This document shows positions 16,009 to 24,167 of a DNA stretch of 64,000 bases, one piece after another. This DNA comes from Dermatobacter hominis (lineage in GTDB: Bacteria > Actinomycetota > Acidimicrobiia > Acidimicrobiales > Microtrichaceae): assembly GCF_020715685.1 (NCBI RefSeq), contig NZ_CP085840.1:124001-188000 (forward strand), read 5' to 3'. Every line of letters begins with the position of its first letter. Position 1 is the stretch's first letter. The position numbers and the translations under genes are program-made. The notes beneath the pieces were generated by a model that made no database searches, had not been told where the DNA came from, and worked only from the letters and a program-made list of their open reading frames with translations.

Positions 16009-17966
16009 CCGCTCGACCCAACCGTCGAAGGGCCCTCAACTCTCGGAGAGCCCGCTCGCTCACCGTCGGGCTCGCGGCCGCCGCGTGCCTCCTGGGCGCG
16101 ATCGGCATCGTCGCGCCCGCCGGCGCCGCCGACGACCCGGCCCCGTCGCTCGTCGTCCAGAGCGTCAACGCCCGCGGACCGCAGGTCCAGGTGCAGGGCA
16201 ACCTCGTCGGGTCCGATCCGTCGGACCTCGCGGCGTCGGTCAAGGGCACCGAGGTGGACAGCAAGGTCACCGCGGGGCCGGACCTGCCGCTCGACGCCGT
16301 GGTGGTGCTCGACAACTCGGCGTCGCTCGGCAACGCCACCGTGCAGCTCGCCAAGCAGGCGCTCGAGCCGCTGCTGCCGGGCAACGGGATCACCCGGTCG
16401 CTCGGCCTCGTGACCACCGGCGGCGGCGCCGCGGTGGAGATCGGCGGCACGACCTCCGCCCAGGCGTTCCAGGACGCTCTCGACGAGGTCGAGCCCGTCG
16501 GCGCCTCGGTCACGTGGGACGGCCTCGTCCGCGGCGCGGACCTGCTCAGCGAGGGCGGCATCGCCCAGCGCAGCATCATCCTCTTCTCGGCCTCGGCGCC
16601 CACCAGCGGGACGGCGACCGCCACCACCGCGCAGGGTGCGCTGGCGCAGGCCGGTGCCCAGCTCAACGCCGTCGTCATGCCCCGGGGGGCCGACGTCGAG
16701 GCGATCGACAACATGGTCGGCGGCCTCGGCGGCTCGGTCGTCCCGGCCGCGGACGAGAACGCCCTCGCCGGTGCCTTCGACTCCATGGCCGTCCAGCTCG
16801 GCGGTCGGTACCTGCTCCAGTTCGACAGCCCGGCCGGTGCGTCGGGCAGCACCCAGCTGACGGTCTCGGCCGGCAAGCTGACCTCGACGGTGGCCTACGT
16901 GCCCGGCACGACCAAGACGGGCTCCGTCAACCTCGCCCCGCCGGTGGTGGAGAGCGAGTCGATCGTCGAGCGGATCCTCGGCAACCCCCTGGGCCTGATC
17001 TTCGTCGTGCTCGTCGGCTTCGCGGCGATCGCGCTGTTCCTCTGGACCCTGATGAACATGGTCCTGCCGGGGTCCGACAACCTGAGCCGCCGGCTCAAGG
17101 TGTACGAGGACCCGTACGGCGACGAGGCCGGCGAGGAGGAGATCCCTGACGGCTCGCACACCACGGTGCCGATCATCCAGCGGGCCGTCGAGTTCACCGG
17201 CGACGTCGCCGACCGCCGCGGCGTCCTGCAGAAGCTCGAGGGCGACCTCGAGCGCGCCGGCCTGCCGCTCCGCGGCGCCGAGGCGCTCTTCTTCCTCGCC
17301 GCCGGCGTGGTCCTGGTGACGCTGCTCGTCTTCGCCCTGACCCGCAACATCCTGTTGACGCTGATCGTCGCCGGCCTCGGGATCCTGGTGCCGCAGGGCG
17401 CCCTCAGCTTCGCGGTGCGGCGCCGCTGCAAGGCGTTCGAGCAGCAGCTGCCCGACACGCTCACGCTCCTGGCCGGCACGCTGCGCGCCGGCTACTCGAT
17501 CGGCCAGGGCTTCGAGGCCGTCTCGACCGAGATCGACGACCCGATGGGCCGTGAGCTCCGACGGGTCGTGACCGAGACGCGGCTGGGTCGTCCCCTCGAC
17601 GAGTCGCTCGAAGCGGTCGCCGAGCGCATGAAGAGCGACGACTTCAGCTGGGCCGTGATGGCCATCCGGATCCAGCGGGAGGTCGGCGGCAACCTGGCCG
17701 AGCTCCTGGTCACCGTGGCCGACACGATGACCCAGCGCGAGCGCCTGCGCCGCGACGTCGCCACGCTCACCGCAGAGGGCCGCATGAGCGCCATCGTGCT
17801 CGGCCTGCTCCCGCCCGGCCTGGGCGCGGTCATGTGGGCGATCAACGGCGAGTACATGTCCAAGCTCCTGACCCCGGGTCTGGGCTACATCCTGTTGGGC
17901 CTGGGCCTCGTCTCGATGCTCATCGGGTTCGCCTGGATGAAGAAGATCATCACGATCGAGGTGTGA
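16005..17966 (+). CDS. tadB: TadB with an N-terminal secreted VWA-like domain
   Basis: 653 residues, about twice the usual TadB. Residues 1-42 look like a signal peptide (LTVGLAAAACLLGAIGIVAP, then AGA). Residues about 95-270 form a von Willebrand A-like domain with an intact MIDAS start D103-N-S105-A-S107 (VVVLDNSAS). A membrane segment follows (about 322-350, LIFVVLVGFAAIALFLW). Residues 400-653 are the T2SSF/TadB platform with several membrane helices (LPDTLTLLAGTLRAGYSIGQ). The layout puts the VWA domain outside the membrane. Coupled to cpaF by GTGA and four bases before tadC. The T2SSF part assigns it to the Tad platform; the role of the VWA part is inferred. Confidence 0.9.
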   Translation: MTARPNRRRALNSRRARSLTVGLAAAACLLGAIGIVAPAGAADDPAPSLVVQSVNARGPQVQVQGNLVGSDPSDLAASVKGTEVDSKVTAGPDLPLDAVVVLDNSASLGNATVQLAKQALEPLLPGNGITRSLGLVTTGGGAAVEIGGTTSAQAFQDALDEVEPVGASVTWDGLVRGADLLSEGGIAQRSIILFSASAPTSGTATATTAQGALAQAGAQLNAVVMPRGADVEAIDNMVGGLGGSVVPAADENALAGAFDSMAVQLGGRYLLQFDSPAGASGSTQLTVSAGKLTSTVAYVPGTTKTGSVNLAPPVVESESIVERILGNPLGLIFVVLVGFAAIALFLWTLMNMVLPGSDNLSRRLKVYEDPYGDEAGEEEIPDGSHTTVPIIQRAVEFTGDVADRRGVLQKLEGDLERAGLPLRGAEALFFLAAGVVLVTLLVFALTRNILLTLIVAGLGILVPQGALSFAVRRRCKAFEQQLPDTLTLLAGTLRAGYSIGQGFEAVSTEIDDPMGRELRRVVTETRLGRPLDESLEAVAERMKSDDFSWAVMAIRIQREVGGNLAELLVTVADTMTQRERLRRDVATLTAEGRMSAIVLGLLPPGLGAVMWAINGEYMSKLLTPGLGYILLGLGLVSMLIGFAWMKKIITIEV

Positions 17967-17970
17967 CCTG

Positions 17971-18897
17971 ATGTCCCCGATCCTCCTGCTCTCCGTGCTG
18001 CTCCTCGCCGCCGCCATCGGCGCGGCGGTGTGGGCGGTGCTCAGCCAGCTCGACGAGCGCCAGGTCGTGCGCGAGTCGCTGCGTCAGCTCGACGGCTACG
18101 AGGTCGAGAACCAGCGCGACCAGGAGATGCTGGCGCCGCTCAAGGACCGTGCCCTCGGGCCGCTGGTCGACGGCGTCACCGACCTGGGCAAGCGGTTCAC
18201 CCCGGTGGGCTACGTCGAGAAGGTCAAGCAGAAGCTCGTCTACGCCGGCATGCCCGACCAGTCGGCGGTCGACCGCTTCCTCGGCGTCCGCGTCATCGGC
18301 ATCGGCATCGCCGCGCTGGTCTTCCTGCTGCTCTTCGTCATCAACCTGCTGGGGCTGAGCGGCAACATGCGCCTGGCCGTGCCCGGGATCATCATGCTCG
18401 TGCTCGTCCTGTACCCGGACATGTGGCTCAACCGGAAGGTGGAGGCCCGCCAGCACGAGATCCAGATCACGCTGCCCGACGTCATGGACCTCCTCGTCAT
18501 CTCGGTCGAGGCCGGCCTCGGCTTCGAGCAGGCGATCGACCGGGTGGTGAACTCGGTGCCGGGTCCGCTGTCGGACGAGTTCTCCCGCATGCTCGGCGAG
18601 ACCCGCGCCGGCGCCTCCCGCTCGGACGCCATGCGGGCGATGGACGACCGCTGCAACGTGCCGGAGCTCCGGTCGTTCGTGATGGCGATCATCCAGGCCG
18701 ACCAGTTCGGCGTGTCGATCGGCCGCGTGCTGCGGGCCCAGGCCGACGAGATGCGCATCAAGCGCCGCCAGCTCGCCCAGGAGCGGGCCCAGAAGGCCCC
18801 GGTGAAGATGCTGATCCCGATGGTGTTCTGCATCTTCCCGGCCCTGTTCGTCGTCGTGATCGGCCCGGCCATCATGAACATCCGCGAGAGCCTGTGA
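17971..18897 (+). CDS. tadC: Tad pilus platform protein TadC
   Basis: 308 residues: N-terminal membrane helix (ILLLSVLLLAAAIGAAVWAV), a paired hydrophobic stretch near 105-150, the T2SSF core ITLPDVMDLLVISVEAGLGF and a C-terminal helix. TadC pairs with TadB in the inner-membrane platform. Its stop overlaps the next start (GTGA at 18894-18897). No flp pilin, prepilin peptidase or TadE/F is in the window, so the locus is either split or continues elsewhere. Confidence 0.9.
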   Translation: MSPILLLSVLLLAAAIGAAVWAVLSQLDERQVVRESLRQLDGYEVENQRDQEMLAPLKDRALGPLVDGVTDLGKRFTPVGYVEKVKQKLVYAGMPDQSAVDRFLGVRVIGIGIAALVFLLLFVINLLGLSGNMRLAVPGIIMLVLVLYPDMWLNRKVEARQHEIQITLPDVMDLLVISVEAGLGFEQAIDRVVNSVPGPLSDEFSRMLGETRAGASRSDAMRAMDDRCNVPELRSFVMAIIQADQFGVSIGRVLRAQADEMRIKRRQLAQERAQKAPVKMLIPMVFCIFPALFVVVIGPAIMNIRESL

Positions 18898-20411
18898 GGA
18901 CGATCGACCGGGTCGGTCCCGGAGGGATCGACCCGCGGCCGGTCGAGCCGCCGCCCCCGACCGAGCCGACGGCGCGGTCGCGCCGCTGGCCCGACGCCGG
19001 CATTGGCGTCCTCGTCGCCGGCTTCCTGGCGTTCATCGCCGCCCGGCCGCTGGCCGACAACAGCTTCCTGACGCACCTGGCCACCGGCCGGCTGATGCTG
19101 TCCGACGGCATCCCGGCGACGAACCCGTTCCTCTACTCGTCGACCGACTTCCCGGTCCCGAGCTGGTTCTGGTCGTCGATCCTCGGCGTCGTCGACCTCG
19201 CTGGCGGCGGAACCGGCATCCGGATCCTCACCGCGGCGATGGCCGGGGCGCTCGGCCTGCTGGTCGTGCGACTCACCCGGCCCGACGGCGACCCCGTCGA
19301 CGGGACCGCGCCGGACCGGACGCTGCTGTCGATCGTGCTGCCGGCGGTGTGCGTCGTCATCACGCTGATGCCGTTCGTGAACGCCCGGCCGCAGCTGCCC
19401 GGCTACATGCTGCTGGCGCTGACCGTCCTGGTGGTCAAGGAGCGGCGCGCCGCCTGGTGGCTGGTGCCCGTCTTCGGCCTCTGGGTCAACGTGCACGGCA
19501 CCTGGTTCTACGGGCTGGCCGTGCTCGGTCTGGTGCTCGTCGCGCAGGCGATCGACGACCGCCGCGTCGAGCTCCGCGAGGTGCTGTGCGTCGCGTGGGC
19601 GCTCGCCGGCGTCGTGCTCGGCGGGCTCGCGCAGCCCGAGCCGTTCCAGACGGTCCTCCTCCCGCTCAGCCAGTTCGGCGACGAGCGGTCCCGCGAGGCC
19701 CTGTCGTCCTACGTCGAGTGGCAGCCCGCCGGCTTCGACCACCCGCTCACGTGGCTGCTGATCGCCGTGGGGCTCGTCGCCGTCTACGGCGCCCTGGTCG
19801 CGCGTCCCGGAGGGGCGCGCCGGTGGGGCGTGCTCGTGGGCTCGGTCGGCCTGGTGGCGATGGGCCTGTCGGCCGGTCGGCTGCTGCCGCTCGCTGCGAT
19901 CACGCTCGTGCCCTGGGTGGCCTCGGGGATCGGTGGGCTCGAGGGCCTCGGCATGCCCAGCCGACGGATCCAGCAGGCGTTCGTGGCGATCGGCTCGACG
20001 ATGGCGTTCGTCGCGCTGCTGTGGATCGTGGCCACCCCGGCCTACGACCTGAGCCGCTACCCGGTGACGGCGGTGGACTGGCTCGAGGAGCACGGCCTGG
20101 CCGGGCAGAGCGACGTGAAGGTCGTGTCCCACGACTACGTCGGCAACTACCTGGACTGGCGCTACGAGGACCGGGCCAACACGTTCGTCGACGACCGCGC
20201 CGGCGCCGACGCGCTGATCGACTACTCGGCGCTGCTCGACCTGTCCGACGGCTGGCAGGGCGCGCTGGAGCGCTCGGACGCGGACGTGGTGCTGTGGAGC
20301 ACCGAGGAGCCGCTGACCGACGAGCTCGACGCGCCCGACTGGTACGACGCCGGCGAGTTCGGCGACTTCACGGTCTTCTGCCGGAGCTCCATCGCCGATC
20401 GCTGTCGCTGA
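18894..20411 (+). CDS. Polytopic membrane protein, possibly GT-C-like
   Basis: 505 residues with about ten or more hydrophobic helices (for example AGIGVLVAGFLAFIAARP, LGLVLVAQA, VGLVAVYGALVA) and a soluble C-terminal domain (about 415-505). The loop after helix 1 (DNSFLTHLATGRLMLSDG, then NPFLYSSTDFPVPSWFWSS) resembles first-loop regions of GT-C glycosyltransferase-like proteins, but I cannot identify catalytic residues with confidence. GTG start coupled to tadC by GTGA, so it is the last gene of the Tad transcript and could modify pilus components. The 3' end overlaps the convergent PlsC gene by 44 bases. Confidence 0.7.
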   Translation: MRTIDRVGPGGIDPRPVEPPPPTEPTARSRRWPDAGIGVLVAGFLAFIAARPLADNSFLTHLATGRLMLSDGIPATNPFLYSSTDFPVPSWFWSSILGVVDLAGGGTGIRILTAAMAGALGLLVVRLTRPDGDPVDGTAPDRTLLSIVLPAVCVVITLMPFVNARPQLPGYMLLALTVLVVKERRAAWWLVPVFGLWVNVHGTWFYGLAVLGLVLVAQAIDDRRVELREVLCVAWALAGVVLGGLAQPEPFQTVLLPLSQFGDERSREALSSYVEWQPAGFDHPLTWLLIAVGLVAVYGALVARPGGARRWGVLVGSVGLVAMGLSAGRLLPLAAITLVPWVASGIGGLEGLGMPSRRIQQAFVAIGSTMAFVALLWIVATPAYDLSRYPVTAVDWLEEHGLAGQSDVKVVSHDYVGNYLDWRYEDRANTFVDDRAGADALIDYSALLDLSDGWQGALERSDADVVLWSTEEPLTDELDAPDWYDAGEFGDFTVFCRSSIADRCR

Positions 20412-21291
20412 CGCGCGGCACCCGGTCGGGGGAGCGCCAGTCGCGGATCCAGCTGTCTTCGGGGCCCTGGAGCCCCGGCGTGCCGCCCCCGTGGGCGCGC
20501 AGCCGGGCGGACCACCAGTCGGTCTCGGTCTCGTCGGCCAGCTCGGCGACCGCCTTCTCCAGGCGGGCGGCGAAGCGCCGGGCGTCCTCGTCCTCGCGGG
20601 CCCGGAGGGGCGTGCCGATGTTGACGTCGACGGCCCCCGGGCGCGGCGCGCTGGAGCCCTTCGGCAGGATCCGGCCGGTGCCGTCGAGGTGCACGGGGAC
20701 GACCGGCACGCCGCAGCGAACCGCCAGGTAGGCGGCACCGCCCTTGTGGGGCTGGCCCCAGCCGTCGGGGCTGCGGCCGCCCTCGGGGAAGATCAGCAGC
20801 GACCAGCCGTCGTCGATCAGGCGGGCCGAGGTCTCGGCGGAGCGCCGGCTGACCTTCTTGCGCTCCATCGGGATGGCGCCATAGGCCCACGAGATCAGCG
20901 CGGCCTTCGGCTTCGTGTCGAAGAAGTGGTCGGCGGCCGCCGCCACCACCATCTCGTCGCGCCAGGGCCGCGGGAGGTGGGTGAGCAGCACCGGCGTGTC
21001 GAGGTGGCTGTGGTGGTTGGCGACGAAGATGGCGTTGCCGTCGAGGTCCTCGAGCCGGTCGAGGTTGCGGACCGTCGGACGGGCCAGCACGGCGGTGCCG
21101 ATGCGCCCGACCGTGGCGAGCGAGGCTCGCCGTGTCGCTCGGGCCACGGGTCGGCGGGCCCAGTCGGTGTCGTAGCGGTCGCCGAGCTCGTCGGGCTCGA
21201 CCGGCGGCTCGACCCCGGGCGGCGTCGGCGCCGCGGTGAACGGGAAGCCCAGCCGCCTGGCGAGCGCGGTCGGGTCGAGGCGGACCGCCAT
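20368..21291 (-). CDS. PlsC-type lysophospholipid acyltransferase
   Basis: 307 residues. The acyltransferase motif HHSHLD (HX4D, in IFVANHHSHLDTPV) and block III LLIFPEGGRSPDG identify the PlsC/LPLAT family, which acylates lysophosphatidic acid or related alcohols at the membrane. The start at 21291 overlaps the upstream LarA-like stop (ATGA). It is the last gene of a four-gene operon with acyl-CoA reductase/HAD, alcohol dehydrogenase and LarA-like protein, so its acceptor may be a product of that pathway rather than standard phosphatidate. The C-terminal 50 residues are poorly conserved-looking. Confidence 0.85.
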   Translation of the reverse strand: MAVRLDPTALARRLGFPFTAAPTPPGVEPPVEPDELGDRYDTDWARRPVARATRRASLATVGRIGTAVLARPTVRNLDRLEDLDGNAIFVANHHSHLDTPVLLTHLPRPWRDEMVVAAAADHFFDTKPKAALISWAYGAIPMERKKVSRRSAETSARLIDDGWSLLIFPEGGRSPDGWGQPHKGGAAYLAVRCGVPVVPVHLDGTGRILPKGSSAPRPGAVDVNIGTPLRAREDEDARRFAARLEKAVAELADETETDWWSARLRAHGGGTPGLQGPEDSWIRDWRSPDRVPRVSDSDRRWSSGRRP

Positions 21292-22949
21292 CAGGTCACG
21301 TCCGCCATGGAGATCGGCGGGTTCTTGAAGTAGGTGATCGTGGGCTGGCGCCCGACGACGTCGGAGGCCATCTCGAGCGCGTCGGCCATCGTGGACGCGG
21401 GGCGGAACCCGAGCCGCCGCACGGTGGCGGGGTCGCCGCCGACGACGATCACGCCGCCGAGGTGCTCGAGGGCGTGGCTGCCCCAGTACCACATGTAGAA
21501 GGGGTGGACGCCGTGGTAGGCGTTGCTCGTCCGGTAGAGGTGGCGGTACCAGTCGTCGGTGGCGAAGCGCTCCTCGAACTGCGCCTCCATCACCTCGGGG
21601 TCCGTCGTCTCGGCGAGCACCTCCTCGAAGAAGTCGATGTAGCTCGGGTGGTGCACCGGGTGGAACTCGGGCGTCGTCGGGTGGCTCATGATGAGCACGC
21701 CGCCCTCGCGGACGAGCGGCCGGCCCTTGTAGAGGTTGAAGAAGTAGCCGAGCCCGAGGCACATCACGAGGATCGGGTTCATGATCGAGTTCACGTTGTA
21801 CGGGCAGATGTACGGGAGCCCCAGGGCGAGGATGTCGGTCTGGCCCTGCACCGGCACGAGCTGCTGGTCGTACACGTGCTGGGTCGTGACCTTGTGGACC
21901 GCCTCGACCTCGCCGGCCTGCACCGACGTCATGGCGTAGGGGGCGCGCCAGCCGTGGAGGATCTTGCGGCGGTTGGCGGGGGAGAGGCGGTCGAGGCCGA
22001 CCTTGGCCGCCATGAACGTCGCCCGGTCACGGGCGTTCCACTCCCACTCCCGCTTGGCGAGGACCTGCATCGGTCCGTCGCCGTAGAGGTCGTTGTTGAC
22101 CGTCGTCTCGATCTGGAAGACCTTGATGCCCGCGTCCCGCAGGACCTCGCCCTGGCGCCAGTTGCGGGTGTGGAGCTCGGAGTTCTCCTGGTCCATGAAG
22201 CTGCGCGACCGGCGCATGGTGTGGACGTTGTGGTGGTGGCGGAGCGCCTGGTAGCCGGAGAGGCCGGTGGCGGTGGACTTCCAGCCGCCGTCCATCGCGA
22301 CCAGGTTGATGTTGACGTAGACGATCAGGTCCGACTCGGCCGCCCGCGTGGAGATCTGCACCTCCTCGCCGTGGCGGGTCGTGCCGATCAGCGTCATGCC
22401 GTCCGGGTCCTCGGCGTCGTGGTTGTAGAGCTGTCCCCGCGGTGCGAACGCGTCGTAGACCCGGTCGCCGACGGCGTGGCGCAGCTCGGCCTCGGTCATG
22501 CGCCGGTGCAGCGCGAGCGCGGCGATCAGGTGGACGTCGGTGACGCCGGCCTCGGCAGCCAGGTCGAGCACGGCCTCGATCACGCGCTGGCGGATGTCGG
22601 GTCGGCGCATCTGCGGCAGCGGCAGCGAGATGTCGTCGAACGCGATCGTCAGCTTCATGTCGGGGAACAGCAGCGCGGAGAGCGGCTCGGAGTCGATCGG
22701 CTCCTCGAGCGCGTGGCGGATCGCCTCGTCGGGGCGCGCCAGGCCCGGTAGCGGCTCGGGCGGGTAGATGATCCGGCTCCGGTCGGCCGGCAGCTTCTCC
22801 AGTCGCAGCTGCTCTCCGTGGTGGAACAGCACGGGCGGCGTCGAGCGGTCGACGTCGAGCACGAGCCCCGGCCGGGGCGCGGGCTTGGAGCGGTCGCGCA
22901 GGGCGTGGGCCCGGGTCGTGCGTGCAGAGGTCGGTCGTTGGACGGGCAC
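21291..22949 (-). CDS. LarA-like (DUF2088) nickel-pincer racemase family protein
   Basis: 552 residues, longer than lactate racemase LarA (about 425). The segment LIAALALHRRMTEAELRHAV followed by a distant NHDAED matches the LarA N-domain pattern around the nickel-pincer site; later GLPYICPYNVNSIMNP and the many His residues near 440-500 are unlike classical LarA. The family racemises or epimerises 2-hydroxy acids with a nickel-pincer cofactor made by LarB, LarC and LarE, none of which is in the window. GTG start, five bases from the dehydrogenase stop; ATGA coupling to PlsC. The substrate is unknown and lactate should not be assumed. Confidence 0.75.
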   Translation of the reverse strand: MPVQRPTSARTTRAHALRDRSKPAPRPGLVLDVDRSTPPVLFHHGEQLRLEKLPADRSRIIYPPEPLPGLARPDEAIRHALEEPIDSEPLSALLFPDMKLTIAFDDISLPLPQMRRPDIRQRVIEAVLDLAAEAGVTDVHLIAALALHRRMTEAELRHAVGDRVYDAFAPRGQLYNHDAEDPDGMTLIGTTRHGEEVQISTRAAESDLIVYVNINLVAMDGGWKSTATGLSGYQALRHHHNVHTMRRSRSFMDQENSELHTRNWRQGEVLRDAGIKVFQIETTVNNDLYGDGPMQVLAKREWEWNARDRATFMAAKVGLDRLSPANRRKILHGWRAPYAMTSVQAGEVEAVHKVTTQHVYDQQLVPVQGQTDILALGLPYICPYNVNSIMNPILVMCLGLGYFFNLYKGRPLVREGGVLIMSHPTTPEFHPVHHPSYIDFFEEVLAETTDPEVMEAQFEERFATDDWYRHLYRTSNAYHGVHPFYMWYWGSHALEHLGGVIVVGGDPATVRRLGFRPASTMADALEMASDVVGRQPTITYFKNPPISMADVT

Positions 22950-22953
22950 GGGG

Positions 22954-24167
22954 TCAGGTCCTCAGGTCGAAGGCGATCTTGACGGCGCCGCGGCTGCCGG
23001 CCGAGGCGGCGTGGGCGATGGCGTCGTCGGCCCGCTGCAGCGGGTACGTGGCGGTCACGAGGCGGCCGAGGTCCAGGTCCCGGACGAGGGCCATCGCCAG
23101 GTCGAAGGTGCGGGCGGTGCCGCCGCCGGGCAGCTGCTCGGTGCCGTAGGCGTACGCGCCGACGAGCTCGATCTCGCGCTGCCACAGCGGCGTGAGGTCG
23201 GCCTTCACGACGCCGGGCATGCCGACCATGACGACGCGGCCGGTCGGTCGGGTGACGGCCAGCGCGGTGGCGAGGCTCTCGGCCGAGCCGACGCAGTCGA
23301 TCGTGACGTCGGCGCCGCCGGTGAGGCGCCCGGTGCCGCGCGGCCCCCCTCCAGGCGCGCCGCCGAGGACCTGCGTGCCGGTGGCGCGGCGCACCGCCCG
23401 CGCCAGCTCCCCGGGCTCGCACACCACGGTGGCGCCGAGCTCGCGGGCGAGCTCGCGCTGGTGCGGGTGCTTGGCGCCGATGATCGCCGCGCCGCCCTGG
23501 GCCGGGTCGACGGGCGTGAGCGCCTGCAGCGCCGCCAGCGTGAGGAGGCCGAGCGTGCCGGCGCCGATGAGGGCGACGGTGTCGCCCGGTCGAACCCGGG
23601 CCCGCAGCGCGCCGTGCACCGCGCAGGCGGTCGGCTCGACGAGGACGGCGGCCTCGTCGGACATCTCCGCCGGGACGTCGTGCAGCTGGCTCGGTGGGCC
23701 ACCATCTCGGTGGACCAGCCCCCGCCGGTGTCGCAGCAGTACCCGGTCTGCAGCCCCGCGTCGAGGCACCCGTGGTCGAGCAGCTCGCAGTTCCCGAGCC
23801 TGCCCTCGGCGCAGGCCCGGCACGTCGGGCTGATGCCCCGGGTGACGCACCCGAGCACCGGCTCCACGACGACGCGCCCGCCGTCGGGGAGGACGTCGGC
23901 GACGACCTCGTGGCCGGGCACGAACGGGAACGACACGATCGGCTCGAACCACCGCGACGACCGGCCGTCGACGGTCGCCAGGTCCGACCCGCAGATCCCG
24001 GCGAGGCGGGGCCGCAACCGGACCCACTCGGGCCCGGGCAGGTCGGGGGCGTCGTCGTCGACGAGCTCGAGCGGCCCGTAGCGCGAGCCCGAGCCGGGCC
24101 GCAGGCCCGAGGCCACTCGGGCGACGCCGAAGCGGACGACGTCGCGCTCGAAGCGCAGGGCCCTCAC
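22954..24167 (-). pseudogene. Zinc-type alcohol dehydrogenase, frameshifted in this sequence
   Basis: Two frames together make one MDR alcohol dehydrogenase of about 404 residues. The first runs from the GTG at 24167 with the catalytic zinc region (RLAGICGSDLATVDG, then FVPGHEVVADV) and a structural-zinc-like Cys set (GISPTCRACAEGRLGNC). The second holds the rest (SDEAAVLVEPTACAVHGAL, the NAD motif VALIGAGTLGLLTLAAL, ending near 22956). The frames join if one base is added near 23691-23694, giving MVAHRSQLHDVPAEM. The start overlaps the stop of the reductase/HAD gene (GTGA at 24164-24167). It could be a real decayed gene or a one-base sequence error; the intact codons on both sides favour an error or a very recent event. 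Confidence 0.8.
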
